The notes beneath the pieces were generated by a model. The model did not search any database and was not told the origin of the DNA. It saw only the letters and a program-made list of their open reading frames with translations. The position numbers and the translations under genes were made by a program. Shown here in pieces: positions 9,642 to 19,400 of a DNA stretch of 64,000 nucleotides. Origin of the DNA: Streptomyces sp. NRRL S-31. GTDB lineage: Bacteria > Actinomycetota > Actinomycetes > Streptomycetales > Streptomycetaceae. The first letter of the stretch is position 1. Each line of letters begins with the position of its first letter. Location of the stretch: assembly GCF_000718775.1 (NCBI RefSeq), contig NZ_JOCB01000013.1, positions 62,001 through 126,000 of the forward strand, in the 5' to 3' direction.

Positions 9642-10592
9642 ATGACCACGTCCACCGTCACCGCGTCCGCGCCCACCGGGGCCGCCCGGCCCGCCGGACC
9701 GGACACCGGCCGGCCGCGGCGCCGGCACCGGCTGTCCCAGTGGGGATTCGTCGCCCCCGCGGTCCTCTTCATGCTGCTCTTCTTCGGCTACCCGCTCGTC
9801 CGCAACGTCGTGATGAGCTTCCAGCACTACACGCCGGAGACGTTCTTCACCGGCGATGCGCCCCTCAACGGCCTCGACAACTGGTCGAAGGTCTTCCAGG
9901 ACGCCCTGTTCGGCAAGGCCCTGTGGCACACGCTCGTCTTCACCGCGGGCTCGCTCCTCGGCCAGTTCTGCGTCGGCCTCGCCCTCGCCGTCTTCTTCAG
10001 CCGCGGCTTTCCGCTGAACGGTGTCCTGCGGTCGCTGATCCTGCTGCCCTGGCTGGTGCCCATGGTGGTCTCCGGCATCGTGTGGCGGCGCATCCTCGAC
10101 CAGGACACGGGGGTGCTGAACTCCTTCCTCGACACCCTCGGCCTGGGCGGCCACACTCCATGGTTGACCAGTCCACATATGGCCCTGCTGTCGGTCATCC
10201 TGGTCAACATCTGGATCGGCATACCGTTCAACCTGGTCATCCTGTACGGCGGCCTGCAGGAAGTCCCCCGCGAGCTGTACGAGGCTGCGGCCCTGGACGG
10301 CGCCTCCGCCTGGCGCGCCTTCCGCTCCGTCACCCTGCCGGTGCTCCGCCCCGTCATCACGGTCGTCCTCGTCCTGGGCTTCATGTCGACGGTCAAGATC
10401 CTCGACCTGATCCTGGCCCTCACCGACGGCGGCCCCGCCGACGCCACCCAGACCCTGGGCACGCTCACCTACCAGAACTCCTTCGTCCGGCTGGACTTCG
10501 GGGCGGGCGCCGTCATCGGCAACGTACTCATCCTGATCTCCGCGGTGTTCGCGGTGTTCTACCTGCGGGCCAACCGCACCGAGGGGAAGTGA
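9642..10592 (+). CDS. sugar ABC transporter permease (MalF type)
   Basis: A 316-residue inner-membrane permease with six predicted helices, starting after a basic N-terminal tail of about 35 residues. The cytoplasmic EAA loop reads EAAALDGASAWRAFRSVTLP, the contact site for the ATPase. The ATG at 9642 has GAGG upstream and lies 11 bases after the binding-protein stop. The partner permease follows almost immediately, so the two form a heterodimer in the membrane. The absence of a local ATPase gene points to the multi-transporter ATPase used by this transporter class in Streptomyces, which is inference from family knowledge. Confidence 0.94.
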   Translation: MTTSTVTASAPTGAARPAGPDTGRPRRRHRLSQWGFVAPAVLFMLLFFGYPLVRNVVMSFQHYTPETFFTGDAPLNGLDNWSKVFQDALFGKALWHTLVFTAGSLLGQFCVGLALAVFFSRGFPLNGVLRSLILLPWLVPMVVSGIVWRRILDQDTGVLNSFLDTLGLGGHTPWLTSPHMALLSVILVNIWIGIPFNLVILYGGLQEVPRELYEAAALDGASAWRAFRSVTLPVLRPVITVVLVLGFMSTVKILDLILALTDGGPADATQTLGTLTYQNSFVRLDFGAGAVIGNVLILISAVFAVFYLRANRTEGK

Positions 10593-10597
10593 TCGCG

Positions 10598-11431
10598 ATG
10601 GCAGCCGAGAACCCGGGGCCACGCACGGAAAAGCGCCGCTGGGGCTCCACCGTGGCGGGCGTGCTGGTGCTGTGCGTGATGCTCTTCCCGCTGTACTGGA
10701 TGCTCGACACCGCCCTCCAGCCCGAGGCCGGGCTGCTGGAGGTCGATCCGGTGCCGCACCGCCTGGACCTGTCCGGCTTCGCCAAGGCGCTCGGCGACCA
10801 GGGCGGGCACCTGCTGACGTCCCTGGTGGTCTCGCTCGGCGCGGTCGCCGTCTGCCTGGTGATCGCCGCCCCGGCGGCGTACGGCCTGGCCCGGTTCCGG
10901 CTCCGCGGCACGCGCACCCTCGTGTTCGGCACGCTCATCACGCAGATGGTCCCCGGGATCGTCATCGCCAACGCGCTCTACACCTCGTACGTCGACCTCG
11001 GCCTCGTCAACTCCTACCTCGGACTGATGCTCGCCGACGCCTCGCTCGGCATCCCCTTCTCCATCGTGCTGATGCGGTCGTTCATGGTGTCCCTGCCCGG
11101 CGAGGTGCTGGAGGCCGCGCAGCTGGACGGCGCCGGCCGGCTGCGCACCTTCCTCCGCGTGGTGCTGCCGATGAGCCGCAACTCCCTGATCACCTCGGGC
11201 CTGTTCGCGTTCCTGTTCTCCTGGAGCGACTTCATGTTCGCGCTCACCCTCAACACCACCGACGACGTCAAGCCGATCACCCTGGGCATCTACCAGTACA
11301 TCGGCGCGCACGTGGGCGACTGGGGTTCGGTGATGGCCGCGTCCGTGCTGTCCGCGGCCCCCGCCGCGGTCCTGCTCGTCCTGGCGCAGAAGTACATCGC
11401 CGCGGGCATCACCGGCGGCTCCGTGAAGTGA
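10598..11431 (+). CDS. sugar ABC transporter permease (MalG type)
   Basis: A 277-residue permease, partner of the preceding one, with six predicted membrane helices and the EAA loop EAAQLDGAGRLRTFLRVVLP. The ATG at 10598 is favoured over the GTG at 10589, which overlaps the previous stop, because GAGGGG at 10581-10586 is too close to the GTG and better spaced for the ATG. It ends the binding protein-permease-permease operon; no ATPase follows. Confidence 0.93.
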   Translation: MAAENPGPRTEKRRWGSTVAGVLVLCVMLFPLYWMLDTALQPEAGLLEVDPVPHRLDLSGFAKALGDQGGHLLTSLVVSLGAVAVCLVIAAPAAYGLARFRLRGTRTLVFGTLITQMVPGIVIANALYTSYVDLGLVNSYLGLMLADASLGIPFSIVLMRSFMVSLPGEVLEAAQLDGAGRLRTFLRVVLPMSRNSLITSGLFAFLFSWSDFMFALTLNTTDDVKPITLGIYQYIGAHVGDWGSVMAASVLSAAPAAVLLVLAQKYIAAGITGGSVK

Positions 11432-11610
11432 CCCTGGGCCCCGCCACCGCCTCCTGCCGGACCGAGGGCGCGGCCCGCGAGGGCCGGGGGTACGCTCACC
11501 GCCCCTTGCCTCCCGGTCGGACGCGGGCCGCCGGCCGCCCGGCGTCGGCCCCCGATCCGGGACGGTCCGCTCGCCGCCGGGCGGGCGGACCGCAGACCGC
11601 ATCCCGAAGG

Positions 11611-12009
11611 GTGAACAGCCACGGACGGCGGCGTGTCGCGAGCACGGCGCCGTCCGGGGGCGATGGACGCGACCTGCGCCCGGCCGACCGGTACGTCCGG
11701 CCCGGCCGCGTGGCCTCCTTCGCGACGGTCGTGGCGGCCGCGCGGCAGCGGGGCGAGTGCGCGATCGGCTACCGCGCGCACACCCCGGGCGCCGCGCGCC
11801 GCCACGAGGGCATCCGGCTCCGCCCGGCGAAGTCCGAACGACGGCAGTGGGCGGCCGAGGACGAGATCGTCGTGCTGCCGCCGGGACCCGCGACGGCCGA
11901 CGGCGGCCCGCACGAGCGGGACGTGCTGCCCGGAACGAGACGGGACACGGAGGCGACCGACGCGCCCGCCGGCCGCCCGCCGGGGGCACCCGGCGGGCCG
12001 GGACCGTGA
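11611..12009 (+). pseudogene. C-terminal remnant of a CASTOR/POLLUX-like ion channel
   Basis: Only the last part of a protein is present: YVRPGRVASFATVVAAARQR, then GECAIGYR, LRPAKSERRQWAAEDEIVVL. In Streptomyces this block normally closes the regulatory tail of CASTOR/POLLUX-related channels of about 600 residues. Upstream, the frame is low-complexity Arg/Pro sequence with no membrane segments, and the GTG at 11611 has no properly spaced ribosome site. I read it as the 3' remnant of a deleted channel gene. It fills most of the 750-bp gap between the sugar operon and the LLM gene; nothing else is visible there. Confidence 0.55.
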
Positions 12010-12080
12010 CCCGGGCACAGCAGGTCGGAGCGGTGGAGACGGCGCCCCGGCCGCCCGCGTCCGGCCGGACGGGACAGGGC

Positions 12081-12093
12081 CTTGTGGGACAAG
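12081..12093. promoter_or_regulatory. short inverted repeat upstream of LLM operon
   Basis: CTTGT-GGG-ACAAG, a 5-bp dyad about 87 bases before the LLM start codon. It may be an operator half-site pair, but it is short enough to be chance. Confidence 0.25.
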
Positions 12094-12179
12094 CGTTCCT
12101 GCACGCACAGACATGCCGGCCGCCCGGAGCATGCCTACATTTCCGGTACTCATATCAGTTGCTGGAACGAAGAGGCCCA

Positions 12180-13265
12180 ATGCAGTTCGGAATATTCTCG
12201 GTCGGGGACGTCACCCCCGATCCGACCACCGGCCATACTCCGTCGGAGAACGAGCGCATCAAGGCGATGGTCGCCATCGCGCTCAAGGCGGAGGAGGTCG
12301 GGCTGGACGTCTTCGCGATGGGCGAGCACCACAACCCGCCGTTCGTGCCGTCGTCGCCCACCACGATGCTCGGCTACATCGCGGCCCGCACCAAGAACCT
12401 GGTCCTCTCCACCTCCACCACGCTGATCACCACCAACGACCCGGTGAAGATCGCGGAGGACTACGCGATGCTCCAGCACCTGGCCGAGGGCCGGGTCGAC
12501 CTGATGATGGGGCGCGGCAACACCGGCCCGGTCTACCCGTGGTTCGGGCAGGACATCCGCCAGGGCATCAACCTGGCCAAGGAGAACTACGCCCTGCTGC
12601 GCCGCCTGTGGCGCGAGGACGTGGTGAACTGGGAAGGCAAGTTCCGCACCCCGCTCCAGGGCTTCACCTCCACCCCCCGTCCGCTGGACGACGTACCGCC
12701 GTTCGTCTGGCACGGCTCGATCCGCTCCCCGGAGATCGCCGAGCAGGCCGCGTACTACGGTGACGGCTTCTTCCACAACAACATCTTCTGGCCCGCCGAC
12801 CACACCAAGCGGATGGTCCAGCTCTACCGGCGGCGGTACGCCTACCACGGTCACGGCCGGCCCGAGCAGGCCATCGTCGGCCTCGGCGGACAGGCGTTCA
12901 TGCGGAAGAACTCCCAGGACGCGGTGCGCGAGTTCCGCCCCTACTTCGACAACGCGCCCGTCTACGGGCACGGCCCGTCGCTGGAGGAGTTCACCGAGCA
13001 GACCCCGCTGACGGTGGGCTCCCCCCAGCAGGTCATCGAACGGACGCTGGCCTTCCGCGAGAGCGTCGGCGACTACCAGCGCCAGCTGTTCCTGATGGAC
13101 CACGCGGGACTGCCGCTGAAGACGGTCCTGGAGCAGCTCGACCTGCTCGGCGAGGAGGTCGTGCCGGTGCTGCGCAAGGAGTTCGCGATCGGCCGCCCGG
13201 CCGACGTGCCGGACGCCCCCACGCACGCGTCCCTGCGAGCGGCCCAGGAGGTGTCCGCCGCATGA
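12180..13265 (+). CDS. LLM-class flavin monooxygenase, CE1758 family
   Basis: A 361-residue luciferase-like flavin-dependent oxidoreductase that uses reduced FMN and oxygen. Conserved segments are MQFGIFSVGD, VFAMGEHHNPPF, LMMGRGNTGPVYPWFG and the C-terminal TVGSPQQVIERTLAF. The ATG at 12180 follows AGAGG. Its stop overlaps the start of a small flavin reductase (ATGA), so the pair is co-translated and matches the two-gene CE1758/CE1759 arrangement known in actinobacteria. The physiological substrate of this pair is unknown. Confidence 0.92.
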   Translation: MQFGIFSVGDVTPDPTTGHTPSENERIKAMVAIALKAEEVGLDVFAMGEHHNPPFVPSSPTTMLGYIAARTKNLVLSTSTTLITTNDPVKIAEDYAMLQHLAEGRVDLMMGRGNTGPVYPWFGQDIRQGINLAKENYALLRRLWREDVVNWEGKFRTPLQGFTSTPRPLDDVPPFVWHGSIRSPEIAEQAAYYGDGFFHNNIFWPADHTKRMVQLYRRRYAYHGHGRPEQAIVGLGGQAFMRKNSQDAVREFRPYFDNAPVYGHGPSLEEFTEQTPLTVGSPQQVIERTLAFRESVGDYQRQLFLMDHAGLPLKTVLEQLDLLGEEVVPVLRKEFAIGRPADVPDAPTHASLRAAQEVSAA

Positions 13266-13876
13266 GGATCGTCGCCGTGTCCGCGGGTCTGAGCACCCCG
13301 TCCTCCACCCGCCTGCTCGCCGACCGCCTCGCCGAGGCGGCGCGCGGCGACCTCGCCGCCCAGGGCCACGAGGTACAGGTCGACGTCATCGAGCTGCGCG
13401 AACTGGCCGTCGCCGTCGCCAACAACTTCGTCACCGGCTTCCCGTCCGCCCCGCTGGCCGCCGCCATCGACGCGGTGACCAGCGCCCAGGGCGTGATCGT
13501 CGTCACCCCCGTGTTCACCGCCTCCTACAGCGGGCTGTTCAAGTCCTTCTTCGACCTGATCGACCCGGACGCCCTCACGGGGAAGCCGGTCCTGATCGCG
13601 GCGACCGGCGGCACGGCCCGCCACTCCCTGGTGCTGGAGCACGCGCTGCGCCCGCTCTTCGCCTATCTGCGCGCCACCGTCGTCCCCACCGCGGTGTACG
13701 CGGCGTCCGAGGACTGGGGCTCCGGCGGCGACGAGTACACCGAGGGCCTGCCCGGGCGCATCCGGCGGGCCGCCGCCGAGCTGTCCGCGCTGATGGCCGC
13801 CCGCCCGGCCGACGAGACACCGGAGGACGACGTCACCGCGCTCGAACGGCAGCTCTCCGACCTGCGCTTCGACTGA
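13262..13876 (+). CDS. LLM-partner FMN reductase, CE1759 family
   Basis: A 204-residue flavodoxin-fold NAD(P)H-dependent FMN reductase that would supply reduced FMN to the upstream monooxygenase. It begins with a beta strand and phosphate loop (MRIVAVSAGLSTPSSTRLLA), has GVIVVTPVFTASYSGLFKSF near 80-100 and GTARHSLVLEHALRPLFAYL. The ATG overlaps the preceding stop by four bases, implying coupled translation. The last 25 residues are acidic and probably flexible. Confidence 0.92.
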   Translation: MRIVAVSAGLSTPSSTRLLADRLAEAARGDLAAQGHEVQVDVIELRELAVAVANNFVTGFPSAPLAAAIDAVTSAQGVIVVTPVFTASYSGLFKSFFDLIDPDALTGKPVLIAATGGTARHSLVLEHALRPLFAYLRATVVPTAVYAASEDWGSGGDEYTEGLPGRIRRAAAELSALMAARPADETPEDDVTALERQLSDLRFD

Positions 13877-13904
13877 GGCGCGAGCGCCCTTTCGCGTGGC
13901 GGGC

Positions 13905-14798
13905 TCAGTGGAACAGGGTCGTGTACAGACGGGCCTTGTAGATCCGGGCGCCGGGGCGGGTGCGCTCGCCGCCCTCGGAGAAGTGCACGGTGGGCCCGCC
14001 CCAGACGGAGTCCTCCGCGTCGGGGTCGGTGGTCCACATGCTCTGGCCGCCCGCGTGGCGTACGTAGGACTTCGGGTAGGGCAGCGAGATTAGAGGGGTG
14101 AGGGCGCGGGTCCTCTTGTCGAGGACGTGGACGTGGTGGCTGTCGGCGACCAGCAGCGTGCCGGGCCGGTGGTAGTCCGGCTGGAGGTCATGGCCGTTGC
14201 CGGGGATGGTGATGTCCGGACCGTGTTTGACGAGCCGGGAAGCGCGCATCGACCCGGTGACGCGGTAGCTGCGGACGACGGTGCCGCCGGTCACCCAGAG
14301 CAGCTCGTTCTGGTCGTCCCACAGGACGGCGTGGGCCTTCGGGAACGTGAGGGTCTGCACCTCCTTCAGGGTGGCCGGATCGCTGCTGGACGGCCCGAAG
14401 ACGTGCAGCCGGTCGCGTGAGCCGGCGACCACGACCGTGCCGGCCCCGGGCACCCGCTCGATGCAGTGCGGATAGCTGGTGATCCGGGCCGACCACAGCA
14501 GGTCGGCCCGGGTCAGGTGCGCCTTGCCGGTCACGTCGACGATCGCGGCCCGGCCCTCGCCGGGGCTGCCGAAGGTCATCAGCGCGATCATGCCGTAGCG
14601 CTGGGTGTCCCGGAAGCGGATCTCGAAGGGGTGGTCCCAGCCGGGGGCGTTGCCCGTGCTGAAGCTCCACCGGACGTTGGCGTCGGTCCACTGAGCGGCC
14701 CGGTCGAACAGGAGGATCCGTCCGGTGTGCTGTTCGGTGATCGCCACCTTGTAGGCCGTCGGCGCGGCCGCACCGGATGTGTCGTTCGAGGTGCCCAT
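13905..14798 (-). CDS. beta-propeller-like hypothetical protein (DUF6528 type)
   Basis: A 297-residue protein made of repeated strand pairs of WD-like character: YKVAITEQHTGRILLFDRAA at the start, then IVDV, RVPGAGTVVVAG, NELLWVTGGTVVRSYRV, GTLLVADSHHVHVLDKRT. I believe this corresponds to the Streptomyces DUF6528 group, whose function is unknown. No signal peptide is visible, so it is cytoplasmic or exported by another route. AGGAGAA precedes the ATG at 14798. It is downstream of, and in the same direction as, the CHAP-domain gene, but a strong terminator lies between, so it is probably its own unit. Confidence 0.75.
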   Translation of the reverse strand: MGTSNDTSGAAAPTAYKVAITEQHTGRILLFDRAAQWTDANVRWSFSTGNAPGWDHPFEIRFRDTQRYGMIALMTFGSPGEGRAAIVDVTGKAHLTRADLLWSARITSYPHCIERVPGAGTVVVAGSRDRLHVFGPSSSDPATLKEVQTLTFPKAHAVLWDDQNELLWVTGGTVVRSYRVTGSMRASRLVKHGPDITIPGNGHDLQPDYHRPGTLLVADSHHVHVLDKRTRALTPLISLPYPKSYVRHAGGQSMWTTDPDAEDSVWGGPTVHFSEGGERTRPGARIYKARLYTTLFH

Positions 14799-14944
14799 CT
14801 GCCGTTCTCCTGATCCGTGCTGGGTGAGGTGTGCGGGCGGGGTGTGTGACGGGGGCGGGTGACGGGGACGTGCCCGGTCCGGGCCGGGCCGACGGATGCC
14901 GGCCGGGCCCGGACCCGGACCCGCACGCCGGTCACCGGCGTGCC

Positions 14945-14982
14945 GGTCCGGAAGGCCGCCCCCCGTGGCGGTCTTCCGGACC
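14945..14982 (-). terminator. hairpin terminator after CHAP gene
   Basis: Arms GGTCCGGAAGGCCGCC (14945-14960) and the matching 14967-14982 pair at 15 of 16 positions around a 6-base loop, directly downstream of the CHAP gene stop at 14996. Confidence 0.75.
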
Positions 14983-14995
14983 GTGGGTCAGCGGT

Positions 14996-16000
14996 TCAGA
15001 ACGAGCCCGCGTTCAGGGCCTTCTGCAGGGCGCGGGTGGTCGCCGCGTCCCACTCGCCGCCGGCCGGCGCGGCCAGATGGCTCTGGAGGGCGCTGACCGT
15101 CTTCGGGCCGACCACGCCGTCCGCGGTGACCTTCAGGTACTGCTGGAGGGCGGTGACGGTGAGCGGCCCGAAGGCCCCGTCGACCTCCAGCCGCGCCTGG
15201 GCGCGGGTGTTGAGGGCGCGCTGGAGCGCCGCGCAGGTGGCCGGTCCGAACTCGCCGTCGACCTCCAGCACCGCGGGGGCGGCGAGGCGGGCCTTCGGCC
15301 GGATCGGTGCCTTCCTGCCCGCCAGGGCGGCCTTCATCATCGCCGCGGACTGCGGGCCGTACTCGCCGTCCACGTGCAGGTGATGGTCGGCCTGGAAGGC
15401 CCTGACCGCCTTCTGCGTGGCCGGCCCGAACGCGCCGTCCACGGTGAGACCGGCCTTCTGCACCGTGTTGAGGTTCTTCTGGAGGGTCTTGACGGCCTGG
15501 CCCTTCGAGCCGAGCCGCAGGATGCCGTCACCGGAGGGCATCGGTGCACCGCCGCTCCCGTAGGCGGGGCGGCCGTAGCCCACGACACAGGCCGAGCTGC
15601 GCCGCCTGCGGCGGAACGCGTCGGAGGTGTTGCCCTCCAGGGTGGTGATGGTGCGGTTGGAGTGGACCGCCTCGACGATGCCGACGTGGTCGATGGCACC
15701 GATGGAGCGGGAGCCGGACCAGTCGAAGAAGACGATGTCACCCGGGCGGATCCCGCCGATGCCGTAGTGCCAGCGGCCCTTGTTCTGGAAGGCGCGGGCG
15801 TGGGCGGTGGTCAGCGCGTACTTGCCGCCTATCGCCGAGAGGTTGTCGGAGTGGGCGGCCGCGTAGCAGACGGCCATGTCGCACCACGGCCCGGTGAAGC
15901 CGTACCACCGGGTGACCAGGTTGCGGTTGGAACCGGGAGGGTGCTCGGTGGTGCCCAGCAGCCTGCGGGCCGCGGTGAGCATGCCTTGTACGTTCCCCAT
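14996..16000 (-). CDS. CHAP-domain hydrolase with peptidoglycan-binding repeats
   Basis: A 334-residue protein with an N-terminal CHAP amidase/endopeptidase domain (Cys in GFTGPWCDMAVCYAA near 37-44, His in AIDHVGIVEAV, then GNTSDAF) and three to four peptidoglycan-binding type-1 modules from about residue 165, each with a (L/V)xVDGxFGPxT motif. It would cleave cell-wall peptides. No signal peptide is visible, which resembles phage endolysins or proteins released by lysis or a contractile system rather than a Sec-exported enzyme. GGAG precedes the ATG, within the end of the small upstream gene (1-base gap), so the two are co-transcribed. Confidence 0.85.
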   Translation of the reverse strand: MGNVQGMLTAARRLLGTTEHPPGSNRNLVTRWYGFTGPWCDMAVCYAAAHSDNLSAIGGKYALTTAHARAFQNKGRWHYGIGGIRPGDIVFFDWSGSRSIGAIDHVGIVEAVHSNRTITTLEGNTSDAFRRRRRSSACVVGYGRPAYGSGGAPMPSGDGILRLGSKGQAVKTLQKNLNTVQKAGLTVDGAFGPATQKAVRAFQADHHLHVDGEYGPQSAAMMKAALAGRKAPIRPKARLAAPAVLEVDGEFGPATCAALQRALNTRAQARLEVDGAFGPLTVTALQQYLKVTADGVVGPKTVSALQSHLAAPAGGEWDAATTRALQKALNAGSF

Positions 16001-16001
16001 G

Positions 16002-16148
16002 TCAGAACTCCACGTCTTCGGGAAGGGCCTGGACGTCTCCGGTCACCGCGTCGTCGGGGTTCTGGCTGACGCCGTCCTGGTCGGGATCGACGTCGAAGAT
16101 CCCCGCGCCGCCCACCGGATAGGGCGGCTTCTCCTCGGGCTCGGTCAC
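16002..16148 (-). CDS. small acidic protein upstream of CHAP gene
   Basis: A 48-residue acidic peptide rich in Asp, Glu and Pro (MTEPEEKPPYPVGGAGIFDV, then DPDQDGVSQNPDD). GTG at 16148 with GGAG upstream; the stop is one base before the ATG of the CHAP gene. Coupling suggests a partner or chaperone role for the wall hydrolase, which is inference only. Confidence 0.6.
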   Translation of the reverse strand: MTEPEEKPPYPVGGAGIFDVDPDQDGVSQNPDDAVTGDVQALPEDVEF

Positions 16149-16420
16149 GAGCGCTCCTTCACGTACGGACTCGGGTGTGCGGAGGGAAATGAACGCCGGT
16201 CCGGTCCGCACGAGAGCCGGCCGGCGCTGCCCGGCCCGCCGTTGCGGTGCCGCTGCGACATCGAGTCCAGCGGCCGCGGAGTTGGTTGGCAGCCCCTGTT
16301 CGTGCGCGTAATCAACGCGCCGGACCCGCCGCGCCGCCTGGCCGCCCCACAGGCCGCGCCCTACCGTGACAAGCGCGGCGCGGGGGACGGCGCCGGTGCG
16401 GGCAGGGGGGAGAACAGGAA

Positions 16421-19400
16421 ATGGGACGTCCGGAGAACCCGCTCGACCCGGAGTCGGGGCCTCTTCAGCGGTTCGCGGTCGGGTTGCGGGACCTGCGGGC
16501 GCGGGCCGGCGGACCGACGTACCGCGCGATGGCGCAGCGGACGCCGTACTCGGCCGCGGCCCTCTCCCAGGCGGCGGCGGGCGAACGGCTGCCGACGCCG
16601 GAGGTGACGCGGGCGTACGTCATCGCGTGCGGCGGGGATCCCGACGAGTGGGAGGGGCGCCGGCGGGCCGTGGCCGACGAGCTGGCCGCCCTCCCCCGGG
16701 AGGACCAGGACGTGCGGGAGTCGCCGTACCGGGGTCTGGCCCGGTTCGAACCGGACGACGCGGCGGTCTTCTTCGGCCGGGACCAGCTCGTGGACGATCT
16801 GGTCGAGCTGGTGCGCGGACACCGGTGCGCGGTGGTGCTGGGACCGTCGGGCAGCGGCAAGTCCTCCCTGCTGCGGGCCGGGCTGATACCCCGGCTGCGC
16901 ACCACGACCGACACCGCCCTGCGCCCCGCCGCCCTGCGCGTCCTCACCCCCGGCGCGCACCCGGTGCGCACCCACGCGGACAGACTGCGGCCCACCGGGG
17001 ACCCGGGCGACACCCTCGTGCTGGTCGACCAGTTCGAGGAGGTCTTCACCCTCTGCCCGGACCCGCGGGAACGCGCCCGGTTCATCGACCTGCTGCTGGC
17101 GGCCCGGGAGCCGGGCAGCCGGCTGCGCGTGGTGCTGGGCGTGCGGGCCGACTTCTACGGCCGCTGCCTGGAACACCCCGAACTGGCCCGGGTGCTGCGG
17201 GACGCGGCGGTCCCGGTGCCGGTCATGGACCGCGAGGAGCTGCGCGAGGCGGTCGTCAAGCCGGCCGTGGCACGCGGCCTCACCGTCGAACGGGTGCTGA
17301 CCGCACAGCTGGTGGAGGAGGTGGCCGGCGAGCCGGGCGGCCTGCCCCTGCTGTCGCACGCCCTGCTGGAGACCTGGCGGCGGCGCTCCGGCCGCACCCT
17401 GACCCTGCGCGCCTACGAGGCGGCCGGCGGAGTACGCGGCGCCATCGCCCAGACGGCGGAGGACCTGTACGCGGGGCTCTCCGACGGCCAGGCCCGGCTG
17501 GTACGACGGGTGCTGCTGCGCCTGATCGCGCCCGGCGAGGGCACCGCCGACACCTGCCGGCCGGTGGAGCGCGCCGAACTGCGCACCCACGGCCCGCACT
17601 CCGCGGATGCCGTCGACACCGTCCTCGAACGCCTCGCCCGCGCCCGGCTGGTCACCCTCGACGGGGACACCGTCCACCTCGCCCACGAGGCACTCATCAC
17701 CGCCTGGCCCCGGCTGCGCGGCTGGATCGAGGAGGACCGGCACCGGCTGCGGATCCTGCGCCGGCTCACCGAGGCGGCCGAGGCGTGGCACGAACTGGGC
17801 CGGGAGCCCGGGGCGTTGTACCGGGGCACGCGGCTGGCCGAGGCCGCCGAGGCGTTCGTGCCGGCCGACCGCGACCGGGAACTGACCGCGACCGAACGGG
17901 ACTTCCTCGCCGCCGGCACGGCCACGCGCTCCCGCGAACGCAGACGGCTGCGCGGACTGGTCGGCTCGGTCTCCGTGCTGCTGGTGCTGGCCCTGGTGGC
18001 CGGAGCCATGGCCTGGCAGCAGCACGGCACGAGCGAGCGCCGGCAGCTCGCCGCCGCCGCCCGTCGCGCGGCCACCACGGCCGCCGGTCTGCGCACCACC
18101 GACCCGCGCACGGCGCTGCGGCTGAGCGTCGCCGCCTGGCGGCTCAGCCGGACCCCGGAGACACGCTCCGAGCTCGTCGGCGCACTCGCCCAGCACGACC
18201 TGCCCACGTTCACGGTGCCCGCCGCCGACGTCGAACAGTTCGCCCCGGACGGACGGACCCTCGTCAGCGTCGGCGACGGCAGGTTCGTCCGCCGGGACCT
18301 GCGCACGCACCGGGTGCTCGACAGCCGGCGGATACCCGGTGACCCGGACGACGTCGCCATGGCCCAGGTCAGCCCTGACGGGCGCTACCTGGCCCTGCCG
18401 GCCGGACAGGAGGGGACGCGCGTCCGGCTGTGGGACACCCGCGCCGGCCGGTTCCGGTCCGGTGCCGTGGGACCCTCCGGCGACATGCCCGACCTGTCCT
18501 GGGAACGCCCGCCGGGCGACGGGGTCGCCGCGCGCCCGGACGGGTCCGGCGGACCCTGGGTGACCGCGGCGATCGGCGTCGGGTCCTGGTCCGGCTTCAG
18601 CGCCGCCGGACACGCCCTGCTGTTCGTCACCGGCGACCGCCTGGAGGTGTGGGACGCGGCGGGCGGGCGTCGCCTGTTCGCCCACTCCTCCGCCGCGCTG
18701 GAGGAGTCCGAGAGCGGCGACGTCAGCCCGGACAACCGCCTGGTGGCGGTCTGCGTCCAGGGCGGCGTCAACGTCTGGGACATGCGGACGCGACGCCGCG
18801 TCGACACGGCCTGGCGCAAGCGGCCCGCCTGCGGCCCGGACGCCGGGCTCCAGTTCTCGCCCGACAGCCGCACCCTGGCGATGGTGGACACGACCGGAGT
18901 GCGACGCGTCACGGTCCGCACCGGAACCGCGCTGCCGAAACTCGCGCAAACCGCGCCGACCAGCGCCGTCTTCAGCACCGACGGCAGGCTGCTGGCCGGG
19001 GTGGGCGGCAACGACATCCTGCTGTGGCGGCTGGACCGCCCCGAAGCCCCCGTGCTGCGCCACCCCTTGACCGACATCCAGCCGCGCGACGTCCGTATCG
19101 ACACCGCCGGCCGCGTGCTGCGCTACACCGCCGACGCCTCGGACGGCGGGACCGTCGTCCACAGCCTCGACATCGACAGCGTGCTCCGGCCGCGCTGGAA
19201 CCCGCGAGCCGTCGCCGAGGCGGCCCTCAGCGCGGACGGCTCGGTGCTGGCCGTCCTGGACAGCCGCGACCAGGGCTCCCCCCGGCCCCGCATCCTCGAC
19301 GGGCACACCGGCCGGCCGCGGTACACGATCACGGCCGGACCACCCAAGGCCGCCGGCAACGCGCTCGGACCCGATCCCGCGATCATGGCGCTCAGCGCCG

